Source: an uncultured Eubacteriales bacterium
GTDB taxonomy: Bacteria; Bacillota; Clostridia; Lachnospirales; Lachnospiraceae
Length of the DNA stretch: 5,362 bases
Direction: 5' to 3'
Assembly (NCBI GenBank): GCA_900321145.1
Contig: ONVB01000055.1
Location: 1 to 5,362 of the forward strand
The position numbers and the translations under genes are program-made. The notes under the pieces were generated by a model. The model ran no database searches. It worked only from the letters and a program-made list of their open reading frames with translations, and was not told the origin of the DNA. Positions 1 to 5,362 of the stretch are shown here, piece by piece. Numbering within the stretch: position 1 is the first letter of the stretch; each line of letters opens with the position of its first letter.

Positions 1-1391
1 GTGGAAAACGGCCAGAGTGCCGAAGAAAACCAGGTATCGAGAGTATCCTCATCCTGCTTTAAATGAGCCTTGCCGCACTTGGGGCATACCGTAGGCTCTT
101 CCTTGGATACTATGGTCTCACCGCAATCTGCGCAGTACCATGCCGGGATCCTGTGTCCCCACCAGAGCTGTCTTGATACGCACCAGTCGCGGATATTATC
201 AAGCCAGTTGTAATAAGTCTTGCTCATTGAAGGAGGCACGAGCTTTAAGGTACCGTCCTCTACGGCCTTCTTTGCGGGCTTTGCCATCTCCTCCATCTTT
301 ACAAACCACTGCGGCTTTACCAAGGGCTCTACAGTGGTCTTGCAGCGGTCATGTGTTCCGACCATATGAGTGTGCGGAACTGTCTTCACAAGAAGGCCCT
401 GTGCTTCAAGGTCTTCGAGCACCGCCTTTCTTGCCTCGTAGCGGTCCATGCCGTCATAGCGTGTACCCGGACAGCAGATGGTCGCGTCGTCATTCATTAT
501 ATTTATCTCGGGCAGGTTGTGTCTCTTACCTACCTCAAAGTCGTTAGGATCGTGGGAAGGTGTGATCTTTACGCAGCCCGTTCCGAACTCCTTATCTACA
601 TAAGAGTCCGCAACAACCGGTATCTCACGGTTGACAAGCGGAAGCATAAGTGTCTTTCCTATTATATCCTTATAACGCTCATCCTCGGGGTTTACGGCAA
701 CAGCGGTATCTCCGAGCAGAGTCTCCGGTCTGGTGGTGGCTATCTCGACAAAGCGTCCTTCCTCGCCCACTACGGGGTAGTTGATATGCCAGAAGTTACC
801 CTGCTGCTCCTCATGTACAACCTCAGCGTCGGAGATGGAGGTCTGGCACACCGGGCACCAGTTGACTATCCTTGAACCCTTGTAGAGCCAGCCCTTCTCG
901 TAAAGCTTGACAAATACCTCGGTAACGGCCTTGTTGTTGCCCTCATCCATGGTAAAGCGCTCTCTCTCCCAGTCAGCGGATGAACCGAGCTTTCTGAGCT
1001 GCTTTACTATCCTTCCGCCGTACTCATCCTTCCACTCCCAGGCACGCTTTAAAAAGCCTTCACGGCCCAAATCTTCCTTCTCTATACCCTGCTTCTTTAA
1101 GGTCTCGATGATCTTGACCTCTGTTGCTATAGCAGCATGGTCGGTTCCCGGCTGCCACAGCGCGTTGTAGCCCTGCATACGCTTGAACCTTATAAGGATA
1201 TCCTGCATGGTGTTGTCAAGAGCATGGCCCATGTGGAGCTGTCCCGTTATGTTTGGCGGCGGCATCACTATGGTAAAGGGCTTCTTGTCCCTGTCTACCT
1301 CCGCATGAAAATATCCGTTCTTTTCCCACTTGTCATAGAGTCTTTCCTCTATGTCCGCGGGATTGTAATTCTTCTCAAGTTCCTTAGCCAT
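1..1391 (-). CDS. valS: Valyl-tRNA synthetase, N-terminal 463 residues (3' end beyond window)
   Basis: Cytoplasmic class Ia enzyme that charges tRNA-Val with valine using ATP and hydrolyses mischarged Thr-tRNA. The translation is open to the left edge, giving 463 complete codons of a protein usually about 880 residues long, so the KMSKS loop and anticodon-binding domain are missing. Visible landmarks are PPPNITG (44-50) followed by the HIGH-box variant HMGH (53-56); an editing (CP1) domain with TTRPETLLGDTAV (219-231) and ITPSHDPNDFEVG (276-288); and DTWFSSALWP (452-461). Four Cys pairs (179/182, 347/350, 420/423, 436/439) match the two zinc sites known in bacterial ValRS. The ATG at 1391 has AAGGAG 11 nt upstream and gives the expected N-terminus. 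It lies 36 bp after the membrane-protein gene, with no terminator and no T-box between them. No frameshift is seen in the visible part. Confidence 0.98.
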   Translation of the reverse strand, partial: MAKELEKNYNPADIEERLYDKWEKNGYFHAEVDRDKKPFTIVMPPPNITGQLHMGHALDNTMQDILIRFKRMQGYNALWQPGTDHAAIATEVKIIETLKKQGIEKEDLGREGFLKRAWEWKDEYGGRIVKQLRKLGSSADWERERFTMDEGNNKAVTEVFVKLYEKGWLYKGSRIVNWCPVCQTSISDAEVVHEEQQGNFWHINYPVVGEEGRFVEIATTRPETLLGDTAVAVNPEDERYKDIIGKTLMLPLVNREIPVVADSYVDKEFGTGCVKITPSHDPNDFEVGKRHNLPEINIMNDDATICCPGTRYDGMDRYEARKAVLEDLEAQGLLVKTVPHTHMVGTHDRCKTTVEPLVKPQWFVKMEEMAKPAKKAVEDGTLKLVPPSMSKTYYNWLDNIRDWCVSRQLWWGHRIPAWYCADCGETIVSKEEPTVCPKCGKAHLKQDEDTLDTWFSSALWPFS

Positions 1392-1402
1392 TTTATTTAT
1401 GT

Positions 1403-1408
1403 CTCCTT
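1403..1408 (-). promoter_or_regulatory. Ribosome binding site of valS
   Basis: AAGGAG on the minus strand ends 11 nt before the valS ATG. It is the only strong Shine-Dalgarno match in the 36-bp gap and supports the chosen start. It directly abuts an AT-rich 12-bp palindrome (1408-1419, TAATTATAATTA). Confidence 0.8.
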
Positions 1409-1409
1409 A

Positions 1410-1438
1410 ATTATAATTATTATCTTATCAGTCGTTAA
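1410..1438 (-). promoter_or_regulatory. Possible promoter between the membrane-protein gene and valS
   Basis: On the minus strand TTAACG (1438-1433, four of six matches to the -35 consensus) is followed after exactly 17 bp by a perfect TATAAT (1415-1410). The usual start distance would place +1 near 1403, inside the valS ribosome binding site. The resulting mRNA would have a truncated or missing Shine-Dalgarno sequence. The AT-rich gap makes a chance TATAAT likely, so this is a weak candidate. Confidence 0.2.
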
Positions 1439-2912
1439 GCCCGATTTTATAAGAACCAAGCACATCCTTGATGTAGCTTTCGAGATCCTTGTCCGCGTCG
1501 GCCATCGCGCGGAGCGTGGCCTTCGCATTGTCACTTATCTTCTCGCATACCGAGAGCTGCTCTCTTAACTTCTGCCTTCTTGTGTTCAGGCTGTGCTTTA
1601 TCTCGACCATCTCGCGGTTGTCGATAAGCGCCGTGGTCTGTCTCGGCCATACCAGCGGATCGCTCACGCCGGCCTTCTTGAGCTTGTCCACCAGCTCATC
1701 GCAGTATACGCGATGGTCGGTGTTGGCCTGCGAGTACTTCATGGCATCCTGCACCATCTTGTTGTACAGCTCCCAGTCGTACTCAAGCTCCTTTGAGTCG
1801 TGTACATTGTACTTCTCATATATATAATCAATCGTGCTCGCATTCTGTATATATTTGGCCTTGACCGTATTTAACAGTGACACGGCACGCCTGATCTTCG
1901 CATCGGTTATCTTGATCTCATTTTTCACATCCACGTAATGTGCATATGAAAGGGCAAATGCGAGGCTGGCCAAAGCTGCCATGATCAGCGCAGGAAGTAT
2001 CACATCCGACTTGCCGATTATCGCGACTCCCGCAAGAGAGAGCACCGACAGTATGAATATGATCAGAACCGTCGTTATGACTCCTCGGGTCCTGGCTATG
2101 CTGTCCTTAAACTCGCTTCGCATGAACTTCAAGTCTTCCTTCTCGCCCTCGAGGTGCCCCATATCGCTCTTGAGCATGGCGTCGCGCATCTCCATAGAGT
2201 TCAGGGAACGTATGGTGTCCACCACCTCGGTCTCTAAGCGCATCAGCCTGTTGAACTGATCCATGGGAAGCAGATTCTCCGACTGCAGATAGCTGCTTCT
2301 TTTGCTCTCCACCATCTCTATGCGGCGGGCCGTCTCCTCCACGTCCTTAGCCATATTCGGAGGCAGCTCCTCGATCTTTTGTATATCGACAAGGTACGCG
2401 GTCACCAGCTTGTACTCGCGCTTTAAGTCCTCGCTCTGATAGGTCGCATCCACAAGCTGCTCCACGCAGTCCTGACACGCTTTCCTCTCGGAATACCCGC
2501 GCTTGGCGCTTATTATCTCCTGATGAAGCTCCACATCGCGCCTTATGCGCGCATCATAATCCCAGCCCTCGTCATCCGTCTCCGCATAGAGCTTCTTAAA
2601 CCAGCTCTTCAGAGAACGCCGCTTCTTTTTGGCAGGCTTTTCTTCGGTTTCACCGGGCTCATCGGAAGATTCCTCAGCGAGTTCCTCGTCGGGTTTTTCG
2701 TCCCTCTTTCTCTTTGATTTTTTTCCGGGAGCATCTTCGGTTTTCTCAGCGGATCCTATTGCGGTTTCTTTTGCGGCTTCTTCTGCGGCTTTCTTCGCGG
2801 TTTTGACCTTCTCCGCTGCTTCATCCGCAGTCTCCTCCGCAGCTTCCTCTTCGGGATCATAACCGGAATCGTCCTCCGCCAGATACTCCTTAAACCTTTG
2901 TAATAATCCCAT
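1428..2912 (-). CDS. Two-pass membrane protein with long helical arms and charged low-complexity N-terminus, function unknown
   Basis: 494 residues, family not recognised. Order seen: an amphipathic aromatic segment (about 3-20); a low-complexity Ala/Glu/Lys stretch (21-60) and alternating basic and acidic patches (61-100, including KKSKRKR and KKKRRS); a second segment resembling the first (101-120); a long charged, probably coiled-coil region (121-275) with one CxxC (C146/C149); two hydrophobic segments (about 278-299 and 304-326) joined by a very short turn; then another charged helical region (327-494). There is no signal peptide. Basic residues before the first segment and after the second suggest a membrane hairpin with both arms in the cytoplasm. 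The start codon shares its A with the upstream TGA stop (TGATG), and AGGGAG lies 11 nt upstream, so translation is probably coupled. A scaffold or anchor role is inference from this architecture. Confidence 0.93.
   Translation of the reverse strand: MGLLQRFKEYLAEDDSGYDPEEEAAEETADEAAEKVKTAKKAAEEAAKETAIGSAEKTEDAPGKKSKRKRDEKPDEELAEESSDEPGETEEKPAKKKRRSLKSWFKKLYAETDDEGWDYDARIRRDVELHQEIISAKRGYSERKACQDCVEQLVDATYQSEDLKREYKLVTAYLVDIQKIEELPPNMAKDVEETARRIEMVESKRSSYLQSENLLPMDQFNRLMRLETEVVDTIRSLNSMEMRDAMLKSDMGHLEGEKEDLKFMRSEFKDSIARTRGVITTVLIIFILSVLSLAGVAIIGKSDVILPALIMAALASLAFALSYAHYVDVKNEIKITDAKIRRAVSLLNTVKAKYIQNASTIDYIYEKYNVHDSKELEYDWELYNKMVQDAMKYSQANTDHRVYCDELVDKLKKAGVSDPLVWPRQTTALIDNREMVEIKHSLNTRRQKLREQLSVCEKISDNAKATLRAMADADKDLESYIKDVLGSYKIGLND
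2733..2852 (-). repeat. Low-complexity coding tract, Ala/Glu/Lys/Thr-rich
   Basis: Encodes residues 21-60 of the two-pass membrane protein. The protein reads as irregular repeats of A-A-E-E and A-A-K-E-T type, resembling helical LEA-like or linker sequence. The DNA shows matching degenerate repeats: on the plus strand, units such as gcggcttcttct recur with variations at both base and codon level. It is probably a flexible or single-helix spacer and a likely site of length variation between strains. Confidence 0.7.
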
Positions 2913-3745
2913 CAGATTGCCTGCTCCCTGAACTCATCCTTGAGCTGCCCCAGGATGATATCCATGCGCTTGTCATAATCGATCATATCTTTATTCATAC
3001 GGTTGTACACGGCTCTCTGCATCATGGAATAGATGGTCATGCCGCGCACATCCTCATTTGAATCGCCTATCTCGAGCATCAGGCTCTCGAAGCTCTCCTC
3101 GGGAAGGCCGTAACGGCGCATCTCCTGCTTTATGCTCGCCGAATCATTTCCGGAAGCATAGACCACGAAGTAGCCCTTGAGCGACTCCTGATTGCCGTTC
3201 TTCTCATAGGCCTTCATAAAGTACTCCTTGGCCTCCTCGACATCAAGGTTGTTCGCCGCGGCCACTGCACGGTTGTGGTACACATTTCCGAGAAATACAT
3301 CATCGGTCACGTCCGGATGGCAGTCGATGATGTCATCATAGATGGACGCCGCTTTGATGTACCTCCTGTAGCCTAAGTAACCGTCCGCCTTGAGCTTCTT
3401 CTTCTGCGAAGAGGAAAGCCGTCTGTACTTGCTCCAGGCCTCCACGTATGCGGCTATCTCATCCGGCTCGTAGTAGCTGCCCGCATTGAGGATCTCCACG
3501 AGAAGGTCCTGCGCGTAGGTGGTACGGTTCGCCAGATTGACAAGCTTGGCCGCAAGCTCGGGCATATCTATCTCGTCCCGGATCCAGTCAAAGAGCCTCT
3601 CCGAGAGCGATGAACGGCTTATCAGCACGGTGTTGTTGTATATATAAAAGCAGAGCTCCTCATAGGTGCTTATCTCCACCTTCGTATTGAGAAATGTAAA
3701 GGGGTGCTCGGCTTCCTTGCTTGTACATAAGATCACTTTCGACAT
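2912..3745 (-). CDS. Helical TPR-type protein, function unknown
   Basis: 277 residues, soluble, with no signal peptide or membrane segment. Residues 1-45 look like a small mixed domain that includes the run YEELCFYIYNN (28-38). Residues 46-110 are helical. The clearest motif is one TPR unit at about 150-184, with N158-A160 and A161-A164 packing positions and the second helix EEAKEYFMKAYEK (170-182). The preceding segment (124-142, with YRRYIKAASIYDD) looks like part of another unit. TPR folds bind partner proteins, so an adaptor role for the neighbouring Hsp70-like protein is plausible but inferred. From memory, the N-terminal module resembles uncharacterised Lachnospiraceae proteins; this is unverified. 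The ATG at 3745 has AGGAG 7 nt upstream. The gene lies 45 bp after the Hsp70-like gene and overlaps the next gene by one base. Confidence 0.92.
   Translation of the reverse strand: MSKVILCTSKEAEHPFTFLNTKVEISTYEELCFYIYNNTVLISRSSLSERLFDWIRDEIDMPELAAKLVNLANRTTYAQDLLVEILNAGSYYEPDEIAAYVEAWSKYRRLSSSQKKKLKADGYLGYRRYIKAASIYDDIIDCHPDVTDDVFLGNVYHNRAVAAANNLDVEEAKEYFMKAYEKNGNQESLKGYFVVYASGNDSASIKQEMRRYGLPEESFESLMLEIGDSNEDVRGMTIYSMMQRAVYNRMNKDMIDYDKRMDIILGQLKDEFREQAI
2924..2929 (-). promoter_or_regulatory. Ribosome binding site inside the TPR-type gene for the membrane-protein gene
   Basis: AGGGAG on the minus strand lies within the last codons of the TPR-type gene, 11 nt before the overlapping ATG at 2912. 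It sets the start of the membrane-protein gene. With the TGATG junction it indicates termination-reinitiation coupling, which would tie the amounts of the two proteins together. Confidence 0.65.
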
Positions 3746-3790
3746 ATATAATCTCCTGAGAGCTTACGGTCCGCGTTCCGCATCAGACCC

Positions 3791-5038
3791 TTAAAACTCT
3801 TTTCTGTATATCTTGTTCGTGGTGGGAAAGAGCTTTCCGAAGCCGACGTCCCTTATGATCACGGCTCCGTTCTTCCTCGAATCGAACTCAACCTCCACGG
3901 AGAACTTCGAGGTCTTGTTCGGCCTCTTGGGTATGCCGAAAAGCTTTACGGCATCCCTGGTTATCTCGCCCGTGCGCCTGTCACGGTAAAGGATGGTGAT
4001 CGTGTCCGTATCGTCTAAGATCACATTTATCTTTCCTTTGATGTTATACCACTGGGTTCCGCCCTCTGTGATGGTCAGGAATTCATCCTTCTCATCGCCG
4101 CTCGAAATGCCTATGTCAAACGGTACATTTTCGGAGGTCTCCACAAGACTCGTCTTGTAGAACTCCTCATACTCGCCGCCGACAGCCTTGTAGCAGGCGC
4201 CCTTGGTATATATATTCTGCCCGGCGAAGACTCTTCTGCCCTGGCACAGTATATTCCTCGAATAGTTCATCCATTTCTCCGAGAAACCGAGTCCCGCAAG
4301 AAAAACCGAGGATATATAGGTCTGCTTCATCTCATTGTTCACTATCTTCGCAAATGCTTCGTCCATCAGTATATCGTCACCCATGAACATGGCCATATTG
4401 AACTGCGAAGAGTAGTCCTTGCCGGATACCCTTATCACATTGGTCCCGTTGCCCCTCTCGCGGTCTATACGGAAGTACTTCAAACCCTCCGTGCCGTAGT
4501 CAAACAGCGCCACGCTGTTCACATACAGGTCGCTCGGCTGGTTGAACACATAGTAGAGCGCGCTCTCCATATGACTCGTGATGACCACGCAGTCCTCGGA
4601 TATCCCAAGCTCCTTATGAAGCCCCTTCAGGACCTTGAAAAGCTTCTTCGAGAAGGTCGGCACCGTCACGACAAGCTTCTTGACAGTTGCGCCCTCATAC
4701 CTGTAGAGAAATGTATCGATGTGCATCCGAAGCATCATCAAAAAGAGCTGCTTTGCGCTGTAGGACTTCTCGCCCACCTCGATATGCTCATCGCTGAGTG
4801 CACCGTCATAGACAGAGTCGAGGATCACGCCCTCCTCCTTGAATCTGGCCTCGGAAGCCTCGGAGCCCACGAACCAGTCACCCGTTTTCCTGCTGAAGAA
4901 AAGGATGTTCGGCATCATGTAGGTCTCCTTGTTATTTAACTGGTTGACCGTCTCCGGCTCACGCTTTATATCATTGTAGAAGCTGATCTGCGTACTGTCG
5001 GGACACAGATCCATGCCGATGTAAAAACTCTCTGCCAT
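3791..5038 (-). CDS. Degenerate, lidless Hsp70-like (actin-fold) protein
   Basis: 415 residues; full Hsp70 proteins are about 600. Hsp70 landmarks occur in order: phosphate-1 region IGMDLCPDSTQISFY (7-21), where Hsp70 has DLGTT; MPNILFFS (42-49) matching TPSVVAF; VKKLVVTVPTFSKK (119-132) matching VTEAVITVPAYF; connect-1 HMESALYY (156-163) matching NEPTAAALAY; phosphate-2 VALFDYGTEG (176-185) with D180 kept but the Gly-rich loop altered; and adenosine region SVFLAGLGFSEKW (244-256). Residues 305-400 resemble the Hsp70 substrate-binding beta-sandwich, ending FSVEVEFDSRKNGAVIIRD (379-397). No helical lid follows. ATP hydrolysis is doubtful; ATP binding or a structural role is possible. I recall a Lachnospiraceae family catalogued as DUF5716 that may be this one, unverified. 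The ATG at 5038 has GAGG 9 nt upstream, after an A-rich spacer. First gene of the proposed operon. Confidence 0.95.
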   Translation of the reverse strand: MAESFYIGMDLCPDSTQISFYNDIKREPETVNQLNNKETYMMPNILFFSRKTGDWFVGSEASEARFKEEGVILDSVYDGALSDEHIEVGEKSYSAKQLFLMMLRMHIDTFLYRYEGATVKKLVVTVPTFSKKLFKVLKGLHKELGISEDCVVITSHMESALYYVFNQPSDLYVNSVALFDYGTEGLKYFRIDRERGNGTNVIRVSGKDYSSQFNMAMFMGDDILMDEAFAKIVNNEMKQTYISSVFLAGLGFSEKWMNYSRNILCQGRRVFAGQNIYTKGACYKAVGGEYEEFYKTSLVETSENVPFDIGISSGDEKDEFLTITEGGTQWYNIKGKINVILDDTDTITILYRDRRTGEITRDAVKLFGIPKRPNKTSKFSVEVEFDSRKNGAVIIRDVGFGKLFPTTNKIYRKEF

Positions 5039-5047
5039 AATTTTTTT

Positions 5048-5051
5048 CCTC
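5048..5051 (-). promoter_or_regulatory. Ribosome binding site of the Hsp70-like gene
   Basis: GAGG on the minus strand is separated from the ATG by a run of seven A plus TT (9 nt). It starts only three bases after the 3' arm of the long outer stem. Folding of the leader could therefore plausibly expose or hide it. Confidence 0.65.
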
Positions 5052-5054
5052 GAC

Positions 5055-5179
5055 GCAATTCAGCATCGTATTATCTGGCCCGACTGCCTGGGGATGTGTT
5101 TTCGGTCGCTTTGAAATGCTCCCTCCAACACATCCCTGGCGCGTCGGGTTGTTTTTTCTGTGCTTGGATGCTGAATTGC
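5055..5179 (-). promoter_or_regulatory. Candidate structured 5' leader RNA of the Hsp70-like operon
   Basis: Perfect 13-bp inverted repeat GCAATTCAGCATC (5179-5167 on the minus strand) with GATGCTGAATTGC (5067-5055). It encloses a second hairpin: CCCGAC (5148-5143) with GTCGGG (5084-5079), GCC (5140-5138) with GGC (5088-5086), and GGGATGTGTT (5136-5127) with AACACATCCC (5100-5091). The apical loop of 26 nt (5126-5101) is purine-rich near its 5' end (GGAGGGAG). The element starts just after a promoter-like sequence and ends three bases before the ribosome binding site of the Hsp70-like gene, as expected for a cis-acting leader. It matches no riboswitch, T-box or ribosomal-protein leader that I recognise. 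A small palindromic mobile element is an alternative, but I see no target-site duplication. Confidence 0.5.
5079..5157 (+). terminator. Possible plus-strand intrinsic terminator
   Basis: Read on the plus strand, the inner hairpin (CCCGAC 5079-5084 with GTCGGG 5143-5148, and GGGATGTGTT with AACACATCCC) is followed at once by TTGTTTTTT (5149-5157), a good U-tract. A G-U wobble (5090 with 5137) improves the stem only on this strand. The hairpin is larger than usual, with a 26-nt loop. No plus-strand gene is seen upstream, so any transcript it ends would be antisense to the start of the Hsp70-like gene. Confidence 0.3.
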
Positions 5180-5192
5180 TGTTTGGTGATAA

Positions 5193-5219
5193 ATTATAAT
5201 ATAACTAAATTCTCTTCAA
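5193..5219 (-). promoter_or_regulatory. Candidate promoter of the Hsp70-like operon, inside the 3' end of the upstream gene
   Basis: A perfect TATAAT (5198-5193, minus strand) overlaps the upstream stop codon. TTGAAG (5219-5214) lies 15 bp upstream, or TTTGAA (5220-5215) at 16 bp, so the spacing is a little short. The predicted start near 5186 lies a few bases before the outer stem of the leader, giving an mRNA that begins with the structured element and a leader of about 150 nt. Confidence 0.4.
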
Positions 5220-5362
5220 ACAGATGTACCGTATTCAGGTATACATCCAGTGTCTCCAAAAGCTCGTTGTCCTCTCGCATCTCCTGATTGACGAGCATTG
5301 CATTTATGGTCTCGAAGCGGTCCTTGTCGTCCTTGTTGAAGGCTTTGGTCTTCAGGGATTCA
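5194..5362 (-). CDS. C-terminal 55 residues of an unidentified protein (5' end beyond window)
   Basis: An open frame enters from the right edge and ends in TAA at 5194-5196. The sequence is charged and probably helical, starting ESLKTKAFNKDDKDRF and ending TVHLFEENLVIL. Its amino-acid and codon use are like the neighbouring genes, which supports it being coding. The stretch ELLETLDVYLNT faintly recalls the segment before the C-terminal helix-turn-helix of PucR/CdaR-type regulators, but that helix-turn-helix is absent, so I give no function. It is on the same strand as the Hsp70-like operon and 155 bp upstream of it. No clear minus-strand intrinsic terminator follows, so readthrough into the operon is possible. 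Confidence 0.75.
   Translation of the reverse strand, partial: ESLKTKAFNKDDKDRFETINAMLVNQEMREDNELLETLDVYLNTVHLFEENLVIL

Noticed and set aside
351..875. Plus-strand open frame of 174 codons opposite valS
   Set aside because: valS is unmistakable on the minus strand across this whole region, so the plus-strand frame is a shadow.
1806..1856. Clusters of TATATATA (also near 3640, 3745, 4208 and 4312)
   Set aside because: Most are explained by ATA and TAT codons for neighbouring Ile and Tyr residues, a host codon preference, rather than by binding sites.
2629..2862. Plus-strand Ser/Ala/Phe-rich open frame opposite the low-complexity tract
   Set aside because: It is the mirror of the Glu/Ala/Lys-rich coding region of the minus-strand membrane protein; the composition is explained by that gene.
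3768..3789. Small hairpin (GGTC/GACC with inner GCG-GAA-CGC) between the Hsp70-like and TPR-type genes
   Set aside because: Short, asymmetric stems with no U-tract; not a credible terminator or attenuator.
5055..5179. Small inverted-repeat mobile element (MITE-like) in the intergenic gap
   Set aside because: Terminal inverted repeats are present, but no flanking target-site duplication is seen and the element fits tightly between promoter and ribosome binding site, which favours a leader. A second genomic copy would revive the idea.
5096..5287. Plus-strand open frame of 63 codons (GTG start) through the leader region
   Set aside because: It overlaps the inverted repeats and the end of the upstream minus-strand gene, has no convincing ribosome binding site, and its Cys/Ser-rich translation looks like a by-product of the hairpin sequence.
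5194..5362. PucR/CdaR-type regulator identity for the partial upstream gene
   Set aside because: Only about a dozen residues (around ELLETLDVYLNT) resemble that family and the expected C-terminal helix-turn-helix is absent in all minus-strand frames that I checked.

Overview
The window looks like chromosomal DNA of a Clostridia-class Bacillota, most likely Lachnospiraceae. This is inferred from a typical bacterial valyl-tRNA synthetase, AGGAG-type ribosome binding sites, heavy use of ATA for Ile at moderate GC content, and the style of the uncharacterised proteins. I could not run a homology search, so the family placement is a judgement. All supported genes lie on the minus strand and read from right to left.

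Layout in reading order. At the right edge (5194-5362) are the last 55 codons of an unidentified gene. Next is a 155-bp gap (5039-5193) that is unusually structured. It holds a perfect 13-bp inverted repeat 99 bp apart, enclosing a second long hairpin. A promoter-like sequence sits just upstream, inside the end of the previous gene, and a ribosome binding site sits just downstream. I read it as a folded 5' leader of the next operon. Three uncharacterised genes follow: a degenerate, lidless Hsp70-like protein (3791-5038), a helical TPR-type protein (2912-3745), and a two-pass membrane protein with long helical arms and a charged low-complexity N-terminus (1428-2912). The last two overlap as TGATG. 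After 36 bp comes valS (1-1391), which runs off the left edge before its KMSKS region.

The three middle genes look like one functional unit. The Hsp70-like protein keeps the actin/Hsp70 fold landmarks and a substrate-domain-like beta-sandwich, but its nucleotide-binding loops are altered and it has no C-terminal lid. The TPR-type protein could be its adaptor. The membrane protein could be the anchor, with its helical arms in the cytoplasm. That would be a membrane-tethered chaperone-like or scaffold complex of unknown purpose, and it is the best candidate here for an undescribed system. Its role is inference from domain content and gene order only. valS appears to be carried as the distal gene, with no room for a T-box leader of its own.
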